A DNA stretch of 6,003 bases from Chloroflexota bacterium (GTDB taxonomy: Bacteria > Chloroflexota > Anaerolineae > B4-G1 > SLSP01): positions 1 to 6,003 of the forward strand of contig JAKJAE010000185.1 of NCBI GenBank assembly GCA_022707665.1, in the 5' to 3' direction. Below are positions 1 to 6,003 of the stretch, in pieces. Both the position numbers and the translations under genes were made by a program. Under the pieces are notes generated by a model that did no database searches, had not been told where the DNA came from, and saw nothing but the letters and a program-made list of their open reading frames with translations. Position 1 is the stretch's first letter, and each line of letters opens with the position of its first letter.

Positions 1-2
1 CG

Positions 3-1838
3 TGGGCCGCCTTGCGCTTCTTCCTGGAGCGCAGCCGCGCCCCGCGGGGCACCCCCGATCACTCGCTGCCGATCCTGGTGGCGCCCATCATCATCGCCAG
101 ACAGTGGCTGCAGGTGACGGGCGACGCCGAACGCCTCATCCGCGAGCCCGAGGTGATGGGCGCGCTCCGCGGCATCGTCGCCGATCTGATGGCGCTCAAG
201 GCACCACAGGACATGCTCTTCCCCACCCGCTACGCCAGCGACGGCGCCGTCGGGCGGCGTTACGACTACGGCACCAATGTTAAGATTTGGTATGCGTTCG
301 ACTCGATGGCTTACCTCTCGGACCAACTGGGCGATTCCGTGAGCGCCGGCGGCTACCGCAACAGCGCCAGCGCCATCCGCGACGCGATCGCGCGCCGCAT
401 GGTCGGCAACGGCCCATTTGGTCCCCAGATTCTGGGCGGCACCAACCTCGGCGAGCCACCGGGCGATTTCTACCTCCAGGAGGGTCCCACTGGCAGGGGC
501 GCACCCTACTACGATGGCGAGGACACCAGCTCGATGCTCGCCCCCGTCTATGGCATGGTCGACCACGGCGATGCCGCCTGGTCCAACTACCACGCCTTTG
601 CGCGCTCGGCCTGGTGCCCCAACTTCGACCCGGAGTTCGGCGCGCTGCGCTGGAGCCCCCGGGGCTTCACGAGCGGCGCCCTCGATGGCACCGCCTACTT
701 TTCACGCCTCGCCGGCAGCGTCACGCGCCAGGAGATGCTGGAGGCCGTGCGCAATCTCTGGGCCAATGGCGCCGACGAGGTCACAGGCAGCGTCTTCTGG
801 TGGCCTCACGGGCTGGACCATCGTCGCTCACTGACCCGGTGTAGCCAGGGCCAGGGTGCTTTTGCCTGGCAATTCCTCAAGCAGTGGCTCGGTCTGGAGG
901 TCGACGCACCCGCCCACACGCTGACCATCGCCCCCCGCGGACTGCTGACAGCGTCAGCCTGGCACGCCTTCCACGCAGGCCCGCACAGTTTCGACATCAC
1001 CTGGCAGGAGCAGAGCCCCGACCAACCGCTCCCCGCCTCGGCAGCGCCCCAGGTGGATGCCGGCGCCAGGCCCATGTGGCAGCCGGTCGCCTTCGGCGAG
1101 CGCTGTACCGTGATCCAGGTGACCAACCACAATGCCGAGTCGTGGATCGTCCGGGTCGGCCTGCGCACGGCTGGGGCCGGGGCCACTGGCCCGCTCGCGT
1201 GGCGCACGGCCCAGGTGGCGCCCGGGGCGACGCTGTCGCTCATCCATCCCGCTACGGAAGTCGCGCAGCCTGCGGGCCTGCCCGAGTCGGCCATGATCGC
1301 GCGCACCGTGGCTGCGATGGGCACCGAGGGGATCCTCTTCCGGCGGTACGGCCCCGAGCAGCTCTGGGGCCACTGGGAGGTCGATGCCCGCTGGGATCCG
1401 CACGCGATGCCCCTGACGCTGCGCTTTCACGTCGCCAATGCCACCGGCATCGACTGGCACGCCGTCCGTGTCTCACTCCTCTGCCCCAACGGCTGGCTGG
1501 CCCAGGGCCGCCCCCCGCGCCTCTGGCCACAGCCTACCGCACTCGACAGCACTGCGCTCGTCGAGTTGGGAGAGTTAGGGAACCAGCAACAGGAGGTCGC
1601 GCCCTTCTGGGTGATGTGGCCACCCGACATCGATCTCGTGCCCACGTGGCACAAGAACACCGTGCCGTTTCACGCCAACACACAGCCCGGACAGGGCCTC
1701 ACGCTCGTCGCCTCCGGCATTGACCACCCCCTTCACGCCACCTTCGAGACCACGCTGAGCGCGGTAACCAGCACCGGCGCGACGATCGAGCGACACCTGA
1801 CCGTACCCATTCTGATCGTGCCCTCGGGCTCAGCGTAA
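3..1838 (+). CDS. Glycoside hydrolase-like protein, six-hairpin fold (5' truncated)
   Basis: Partial gene: the frame is open to the left edge, so the start lies outside the window. 611 residues are visible, ending at TAA 1836-1838. The first 300 or so residues are helix-rich and look like the later hairpins of an (alpha/alpha)6 barrel: an aromatic helix around 288-310 (WYAFDSMAYLSDQLGD), a Gly- and acid-rich YYDGEDTSSMLAPVYG segment (507-554, acids at 513, 519 and 522), and a Trp-rich VFWWPHG loop near 790-810. A segment near 876-1010 (QWLGLEV, then TLTIAPRG, then FDITW) resembles the beta domain that follows the barrel in many such glycosidases. The remaining 270 or so residues are rich in predicted beta strands and may form one or two sandwich domains. 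By superfamily, this suggests hydrolysis of a glycosidic bond, but I cannot name the GH family, the substrate or the catalytic pair. The acids of DGED are candidates by inference only. Location in the cell is unknown because the N-terminus is missing. The fold-level call is moderately sure and the enzyme activity is not established. Confidence 0.6.
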   Translation, partial: WAALRFFLERSRAPRGTPDHSLPILVAPIIIARQWLQVTGDAERLIREPEVMGALRGIVADLMALKAPQDMLFPTRYASDGAVGRRYDYGTNVKIWYAFDSMAYLSDQLGDSVSAGGYRNSASAIRDAIARRMVGNGPFGPQILGGTNLGEPPGDFYLQEGPTGRGAPYYDGEDTSSMLAPVYGMVDHGDAAWSNYHAFARSAWCPNFDPEFGALRWSPRGFTSGALDGTAYFSRLAGSVTRQEMLEAVRNLWANGADEVTGSVFWWPHGLDHRRSLTRCSQGQGAFAWQFLKQWLGLEVDAPAHTLTIAPRGLLTASAWHAFHAGPHSFDITWQEQSPDQPLPASAAPQVDAGARPMWQPVAFGERCTVIQVTNHNAESWIVRVGLRTAGAGATGPLAWRTAQVAPGATLSLIHPATEVAQPAGLPESAMIARTVAAMGTEGILFRRYGPEQLWGHWEVDARWDPHAMPLTLRFHVANATGIDWHAVRVSLLCPNGWLAQGRPPRLWPQPTALDSTALVELGELGNQQQEVAPFWVMWPPDIDLVPTWHKNTVPFHANTQPGQGLTLVASGIDHPLHATFETTLSAVTSTGATIERHLTVPILIVPSGSA

Positions 1839-1919
1839 CCGGCGGCTGGCGCACGGCGCGCGCTGCCCCTCGATTGCCACGCGCCCCCGACGGGAACCAA
1901 CGGCGGAACTGCGCGAGGA

Positions 1920-1938
1920 GGTCTCACGAAAGGAGACC
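1920..1938 (+). promoter_or_regulatory. Hairpin overlapping the kinase gene's ribosome binding site
   Basis: GGTCTC (1920-1925) and GAGACC (1933-1938) form a perfect 6-bp stem with a 7-base loop. The Shine-Dalgarno sequence AGGAGA (1931-1936) runs from the loop into the 3' arm, 9-10 bases before the GTG start at 1946. A second purine run, GAGGAGG (1915-1921), overlaps the 5' arm but has no start codon at a useful distance. The Shine-Dalgarno sequence supports GTG 1946 as the start. A role of the hairpin in limiting translation is inference; a 6-bp stem may be too weak to matter. Confidence 0.45.
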
Positions 1939-1945
1939 CCAACCA

Positions 1946-4630
1946 GTGACCCTCACAGGCAGTCACCCGAGCGCTGGCGCCCCCAGGCCGAGCGTCCCCC
2001 TGGTGCAACACCTGATGCCCCTGGCCATCGGCACCGTCATCGTTGTTATCCTCATCGCCATCGGCCTCACCAACTTTATGCTGTTCCACACCCTGGCCGA
2101 GATGATCAGCATTGCTGTCGCGCTCAGCGTCTTCATGGTGGTCTGGAATGCTCGCGAGCATACCCAGAACGACCTGGCGCTCATCCTGGGCATCGCTCAC
2201 CTCTCTACCGCCATCCTGGATATGCTGCACACGCTAACGTACCCGGGAGTGGAAGTGCTAACGACATCTATACCCGATCTCTCAAAGCAGCTCTGGGTGG
2301 CAGCGCGCTACCTGCAGGGCTTTGCCACCCTGGCTGCCGTCGGGTTCGGCTCGCGCGGTCGTGGAGCGTTCCTGCGTGCAGAGGCTGGCCGTCCGAGGAT
2401 CGTGCTGGGTATCTTCGCCCTCATCACAGCAGTCCTGTTGTGGCTTATCTTCTCGGGGCTGTTCCCGGCGTGTGAGATCGAAGGGTCGGGCCACACGCCC
2501 TTCAAACAGGGGAGCGAGATCCTCATCGCGTTTGTTCTCGTCGCCTCTGCTCTCTGGCTCCGCAGAAAGGGAGGAGGCCTCGACGCCCAGATCAGGGATG
2601 TGCTCCTGGTCTCGATCCTGGCCATGGCGATCACCGACCTGAGTTTTGCCTTTCGCAATGACCCCTATCACACAGCAAGCCTGATCGGGCATCTGGCCAA
2701 CGTGGTCGCCGTGTTCGGGCTGTACCAGGTCGTCGTGCATACCGGCATCACCCAACCCTACGCCTTTCTGTCTCAGGAACTCAGAGCCAGTGAGTCGCGC
2801 CTCAAGTCCATCTTCCGCGTGGCGCCAACAGGGATTGGCGTAGTCAGGGATCGCATCCTCTATGAGGTCAACGAGCGCGTCTGCCAGATGACCGGCTATC
2901 GAGAGGATGAGCTGGTGGGCAAGAGCGCCCGCATTCTCTATCCCACCCCCACGGACTTCGACTTCGTGGGCAGCGAGAAATACGACCAGATCAGCAGGAC
3001 CGGCACCGGCAGCGTCGAGACGCATTGGCAGCGCAAAGACGGAACCATCATCAACGTGCTGCTCGCATCGACGCCGCTCGATCCGGCGGATCCTGGCAAG
3101 GGCGTGATCTTTACGGCGCTCGACATCTCGCAACGAGACCAGCTTCTGGCCACGGTTCGCGACCAGGCGCAGCGCATGCAGACCGTCCTTGACACCGTGC
3201 CCGAAGGCGTGCTGATGGTCCAGGTCGACGGGACGATCCTGCTGGCCGATTCGGTCGCAGCACAGGATCTGCCACACATCGCGATCCTCGATCCGGATGG
3301 ACGGCTGCTGGCTCTGGGCGCCCGCCCGCTTGCCGACCTTCTCGCGTCGACGCCCAACGAGCTCTGGCATGAATTCACTGCCGGAGCGCGGACCTTCGAG
3401 GTCGCCTCGCGCCCCATCACAGCTGCACAGGAAGCTGGTCGCTACGTCGTGGTCTACAGAGACGTGACGCGCGAGCGCCAGATCGAGGCTGAGCTTCTGG
3501 AGCGCGAGCGCCTGGCTGCCGTCGGGCAGTTGGCTGCCGGGATCGCGCACGACTTCAACAACATCCTCGCGGTGATCATGCTCTATGCTCAGATGAGCAT
3601 CGAGCTGCGCGATGCTCCCGAACAACTGCGAGCCCACAGCAAGATCGTGATCAATGAGGCCCAACGGGGCGCCCACCTGGTCGAGCAGATCGTCGACTTC
3701 GGTCGCCGGACGATGTTGGAGCGCCAGCCGTTGAACCTGACCACGCTGCTCGAAGAGCACGTGGCGATACTGCGGCGAACGCTCCCTGAAAACATTGCGA
3801 TTGACCTTCAGGTTCCCGAAGGAAGCTTGTTCGTCAACGGCGACAGCGGCCGTCTCTCACAGCTCGTCACCAATCTCGCCGTGAACGCCCGCGACGCGAT
3901 GCCCAACGGAGGCGTGCTCACCATCGCCCTCGTGCCTGCCGAGGTCACGCCCACAGACAGTGTCTCGGATCTGAGCGTGCCCCCCGGTGTGTGGGCCAAA
4001 CTGGTCGTTTCGGATACCGGGACAGGCATGTCCGCGGAGGTCCGGGAGCATCTCTACGAGCCGTTCTTCACGACCAAGCCACCGGGCATGGGGAGTGGGC
4101 TGGGTCTCGCGCAGGTTTACGGCATCGTCAAACAGCACGAGGGGCACATCCACGTCGAATCAGAACCGGGGAAAGGCACGGCGTTTTCCATCTACCTTCC
4201 TCCCATCTCCGGGACCGCGCTGGGCCAGGCGGAAGCCCCCGCCCACCATCTGCAACAAGGACGCGGGGAGACGGTCCTGATTGTGGAGGATAGCGCAGTT
4301 CTACGGCAGGCCGTCGCCGATACGCTCGAGGATCTGGGCTACCGTACGATGGTCGCGGCGAACGGGAACGAGGCGCTGGCGCTCATCGACCAACATCGCG
4401 ATGAGGTCGCCGTCATCTTGAGCGACATGGTCATGCCCGAAATGGGCGGGATAGCCCTGCGCAACGCCTTGGTCCGCCAGGGGATTCGCATCCCTCTCAT
4501 TATGATGACAGGCCACCCACTGGACCAGGAGACCGAAGCACTGCAGCACCAGGGCATCGTCACGATCCTGCGCAAGCCCATCGAGATCGAGAAGCTGACC
4601 GACGCGCTGCGCCTGGCCCTCGCTGTCTGA
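1946..4630 (+). CDS. Membrane hybrid sensor histidine kinase (MASE3-PAS-PAS-HisKA-HATPase-REC)
   Basis: An inner-membrane two-component sensor that autophosphorylates on His and passes phosphate to its own receiver. The GTG start at 1946 (894 residues) is chosen because AGGAGA lies about 10 bases upstream; the frame also opens at TTG 1874, but those extra 24 residues are basic and lack a good ribosome site. Residues 24-268 form about eight hydrophobic segments of MASE3 type, with the typical FHTLAE, LDMLHTLTY, LWVAARYL and FPACEIEGSGHTPFK signatures. A PAS domain follows (about 285-400), then a weaker PAS-like domain (about 412-511). HisKA has H-box IAHDFNN with phospho-acceptor H535. The ATPase has N647 in the N-box, D690 in DTGTGM, and a GMGSGLGLA lid near 714. 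The receiver (776-892) has E781/D782, D827 in SDMVMPEMGG, T855 and K877. All key residues are intact, so the protein looks active. MASE3 and PAS ligands are unknown. No cognate HPt or DNA-binding regulator lies in the window, so the output is unknown. Confidence 0.93.
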   Translation: MTLTGSHPSAGAPRPSVPLVQHLMPLAIGTVIVVILIAIGLTNFMLFHTLAEMISIAVALSVFMVVWNAREHTQNDLALILGIAHLSTAILDMLHTLTYPGVEVLTTSIPDLSKQLWVAARYLQGFATLAAVGFGSRGRGAFLRAEAGRPRIVLGIFALITAVLLWLIFSGLFPACEIEGSGHTPFKQGSEILIAFVLVASALWLRRKGGGLDAQIRDVLLVSILAMAITDLSFAFRNDPYHTASLIGHLANVVAVFGLYQVVVHTGITQPYAFLSQELRASESRLKSIFRVAPTGIGVVRDRILYEVNERVCQMTGYREDELVGKSARILYPTPTDFDFVGSEKYDQISRTGTGSVETHWQRKDGTIINVLLASTPLDPADPGKGVIFTALDISQRDQLLATVRDQAQRMQTVLDTVPEGVLMVQVDGTILLADSVAAQDLPHIAILDPDGRLLALGARPLADLLASTPNELWHEFTAGARTFEVASRPITAAQEAGRYVVVYRDVTRERQIEAELLERERLAAVGQLAAGIAHDFNNILAVIMLYAQMSIELRDAPEQLRAHSKIVINEAQRGAHLVEQIVDFGRRTMLERQPLNLTTLLEEHVAILRRTLPENIAIDLQVPEGSLFVNGDSGRLSQLVTNLAVNARDAMPNGGVLTIALVPAEVTPTDSVSDLSVPPGVWAKLVVSDTGTGMSAEVREHLYEPFFTTKPPGMGSGLGLAQVYGIVKQHEGHIHVESEPGKGTAFSIYLPPISGTALGQAEAPAHHLQQGRGETVLIVEDSAVLRQAVADTLEDLGYRTMVAANGNEALALIDQHRDEVAVILSDMVMPEMGGIALRNALVRQGIRIPLIMMTGHPLDQETEALQHQGIVTILRKPIEIEKLTDALRLALAV

Positions 4631-4644
4631 TCGGCCGACGAACC

Positions 4645-4670
4645 GGCCACCATCGGAGCACCCGGTGGCC
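4645..4670. terminator. Possible hairpin after the kinase gene
   Basis: GGCCACC (4645-4651) and GGTGGCC (4664-4670) form a perfect 7-bp GC-rich stem with a 12-base loop, 14 bases after the kinase stop codon. No T-run follows on the plus strand (ACCCCAGAGG comes next), so it does not match a classical intrinsic terminator. It could stabilise the mRNA 3' end or be chance in GC-rich DNA. Confidence 0.3.
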
Positions 4671-4702
4671 ACCCCAGAGGTTAGGCCCCCTTCAAACGAC
4701 CA

Positions 4703-4723
4703 GATGACGGCGCTGCCGTCATC
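4703..4723. terminator. Strong hairpin between convergent genes, overlapping the URO-D gene stop
   Basis: GATGACGGC (4703-4711) and GCCGTCATC (4715-4723) form a perfect 9-bp stem with a three-base loop. It sits where the two genes converge and includes the minus-strand TGA stop (4719-4721). Being symmetrical, it could fold in transcripts from either strand. No strong T-run follows in either direction: the minus strand reads TGGTCGTTTG after it and the plus strand CCTGTCGCGC. A bidirectional terminator or mRNA 3'-end structure is inferred from position and stem quality. Confidence 0.5.
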
Positions 4724-5888
4724 CCTGTCGCGCGGCCTCCACCATCGCCACGATGTTCTGCGGCGGAACATCGGGCTGGAGGTTGTGCACGGCGGCCACC
4801 ACATAGCCGCCGCCCCCTCCCATTTCGCGTATTCGAGTCGCAACCTCAGCACGCACGTCATCGGGCGTCCCCCGCGGCATCACGTGCATCGTGTCCACGC
4901 CACCCCAGAAGGCCAGATGCTGCCCCCAGGTCGCCTTGAGGGCCGCCGGATCCATCCCCCGCGCCGTGACCTGGATCGGGTTGAGCGCCTGGATCCCCAT
5001 GTCGACGAAGTCGGGCAGCAGGTCCACCACCGACCCACACGAGTGGTAGAGCAGCACGGCATTGGTCATCTCGCGCACCTGGCGCAGATAACGCGCGTGC
5101 CGTGGCTTGATCAGCGTGCGGTACATGCGCAGCGACATCTGCGGGCCCCGCTGGTCAGCCACATCGTCGGACGTGCTCACGACGTCGATCAGATCGCCCA
5201 CGGCCTCCAGCGCGCGCCGGAGGACCTCCAGTCGCAGCTCCAACACGGCATCCATGAGCGCACCAGCCAGGTCGGGAGCCGCCACGAGGTCCATGTACCA
5301 GGCCTCGAAGCCCCGCAGGTACTGCGTCGTGTGCACGAAGATGTCGGTCAGGTGCAACACAATGGCGTAATCGGTGGACTCGCGTAGCGCCAGCGCCCGC
5401 TCACGCAGGCCACGCGTCAGCCCGGGATCGGCAGGGTCGGGCCACGGGTGGCGCACGATGTCCGCCACGGTGATGTCACCCGTTAGCGGCGAGCGTGCCA
5501 GATCGAAGTAGTGACCACCCGGCGGGCAGCGCCGGATGACGCCGAACTCATCGCGGTGCATCGCCGAGCCATCGGGCGCGTCGGGCAGTAACGCCTCTGA
5601 CGACACATCGGCCTTGCCAAGGAAGATGCCACGGAAGTCAACGTCAAGCCGCCGGAGCACGGCCTCGTCGGGCGTGGCGAGGCCCAGGACCTTGCCGATC
5701 CCGTGCCCACCCGGCCCTGACGCCGCCTTGCCCGCGCCGCCGTCAGCGGGGCGCATCCCCAGGTGTGCCACCAGCGCATCGTACGGGGCCTGCAGAATGC
5801 CCGTGTTGCGCGTCGATCCGAGATCAACCGGCACCCGGTCCGGCTCCTCGTGGTGCAGCGCTGCCAGTACTCGTTCTCGATGGTTCAT
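4719..5888 (-). CDS. URO-D superfamily protein, MtaA/CmuA methyltransferase-like
   Basis: A 389-residue cytoplasmic protein. The N-terminus (MNHRERVLAALHHEEPDRVP) is characteristic of URO-D-like proteins related to corrinoid methyltransferases, and this fixes the ATG at 5888; an in-frame TTG at 5948 would add 20 residues that do not fit the family. The length is normal. The MRQAGRY-type N-terminal motif of true uroporphyrinogen decarboxylase (HemE) is absent, so a haem role is unlikely. LYHSCGSV carries H282 and C284, matching the His-x-Cys metal-binding motif of MtaA-type enzymes. The next conserved block reads AAVHNLQPDVPPQNI (H368 and after), with no Cys where MtaA-type proteins have their third ligand; this form is, from memory, common in uncharacterised family members. 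Family knowledge suggests methyl transfer involving a corrinoid or thiol cofactor, but the substrate is unknown and no corrinoid protein gene is in the window. A run of nine G precedes the start codon. The gene converges on the kinase gene and is transcribed separately. Confidence 0.85.
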   Translation of the reverse strand: MNHRERVLAALHHEEPDRVPVDLGSTRNTGILQAPYDALVAHLGMRPADGGAGKAASGPGGHGIGKVLGLATPDEAVLRRLDVDFRGIFLGKADVSSEALLPDAPDGSAMHRDEFGVIRRCPPGGHYFDLARSPLTGDITVADIVRHPWPDPADPGLTRGLRERALALRESTDYAIVLHLTDIFVHTTQYLRGFEAWYMDLVAAPDLAGALMDAVLELRLEVLRRALEAVGDLIDVVSTSDDVADQRGPQMSLRMYRTLIKPRHARYLRQVREMTNAVLLYHSCGSVVDLLPDFVDMGIQALNPIQVTARGMDPAALKATWGQHLAFWGGVDTMHVMPRGTPDDVRAEVATRIREMGGGGGYVVAAVHNLQPDVPPQNIVAMVEAARQG

Positions 5889-5890
5889 GG

Positions 5891-5899
5891 CCCCCCCCC
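5891..5899 (-). repeat. Nine-base G run just upstream of the URO-D gene start
   Basis: On the coding (minus) strand nine consecutive G bases end two bases before the ATG at 5888. Part of this run is the only purine-rich sequence placed to act as a Shine-Dalgarno element, although its spacing is short and poorly defined. A homopolymer of this length can slip during replication, which would change leader length but not reading frame. Confidence 0.6.
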
Positions 5900-5962
5900 G
5901 CTCTGGCTTCGTGACCCACAGGAATACCACATCCCGGCCACATCGCAACCAGGCGCCGGAGA

Positions 5963-5984
5963 CCGCAATCGCCGCTCCGCAATC
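5963..5984. repeat. Short direct repeat upstream of the URO-D gene
   Basis: CCGCAATC occurs at 5963-5970 and again at 5977-5984, a spacing of 14 bases start to start, 75-96 bases before the URO-D start codon. The position would suit an operator, but two 8-base copies in GC-rich DNA may be chance. In the rest of the upstream region (5889-6003) I see no convincing promoter. Confidence 0.25.
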
Positions 5985-6003
5985 TCGCCCTTCCCCACGC
6001 GCG

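Noticed and set aside
884..1723. 279-codon plus-strand frame inside the glycosidase-like gene
   Set aside because: It overlaps the main frame out of phase. Its Arg-, Pro- and Ala-rich translation is typical of a high-GC shadow frame.
1874..1945. TTG-started 24-residue N-terminal extension of the kinase
   Set aside because: The extension is basic and low in hydrophobic residues, runs through the Shine-Dalgarno hairpin, and has no ribosome site of its own; GTG 1946 is better supported.
2282..3760. Long minus-strand open frame (492 codons) inside the kinase gene
   Set aside because: It lies wholly antisense to well-recognised MASE3, PAS and kinase domains. Its translation shows no family resemblance, and long antisense frames are common in high-GC genes.
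4631..4638. TCGGCCGA palindrome right after the kinase stop codon
   Set aside because: An 8-base GC-rich palindrome is expected often by chance here and has no partner site.
4665..5387. 240-codon plus-strand frame opposite the URO-D gene
   Set aside because: It is antisense to a clearly recognisable URO-D protein, and its translation is rich in His, Arg and Pro with no domain.
5914..5945. Sigma70-like promoter on the minus strand (TTGCGA, 16 bases, TATTCC)
   Set aside because: Only 4 of 6 and 3 of 6 consensus matches with 16-base spacing; this is too weak to call in GC-rich DNA.
5889..5948. TTG-started 20-residue extension of the URO-D protein
   Set aside because: The family N-terminus MNHRERVL begins at the ATG at 5888, and the extension would encode the G9 run, which looks like leader sequence.

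Overview
This is a high-GC (clearly above 60% by eye) bacterial chromosomal window with three long protein-coding genes and short gaps between them. I see no RNA gene, CRISPR array, insertion sequence or prophage gene. GTG and TTG codons near gene starts, a MASE3-type hybrid kinase, and a glycosidase-like protein near a corrinoid-methyltransferase-like URO-D protein suggest a free-living environmental bacterium. Chloroflexota is my best guess from general resemblance only, and the window holds no taxonomic marker.

Layout. Positions 1-1838 (+) hold the 3' part of a gene that begins before the window. Its product has an alpha-helical barrel of the six-hairpin glycosidase type followed by beta-rich C-terminal domains, so it probably acts on a carbohydrate; the exact family is not recognised. 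A 107-base gap follows. It ends in a Shine-Dalgarno sequence partly inside a small hairpin. Positions 1946-4630 (+) hold a complete membrane-bound hybrid sensor histidine kinase with the order MASE3, PAS, PAS-like, HisKA, HATPase, receiver. An 88-base convergent gap contains two hairpins, one of which overlaps the stop codon of the next gene. Positions 4719-5888 (-) hold a complete URO-D superfamily protein, related to MtaA/CmuA-type methyltransferases rather than to HemE. The last 115 bases are its upstream region, with a run of nine G (coding strand) just before the start codon and a short direct repeat further up.

How the genes relate. The first two genes lie in the same direction and could be co-transcribed, but the gap and the kinase gene's own ribosome binding site leave this open. 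The third gene is convergent and is a separate transcription unit. Nothing shows that the kinase controls either neighbour: no DNA-binding response regulator or HPt protein is present. I found no convincing evidence for a new multi-gene system. The most useful leads are the unassigned glycosidase-like protein, the altered metal-site motif in the URO-D protein, and the structured elements at gene ends.
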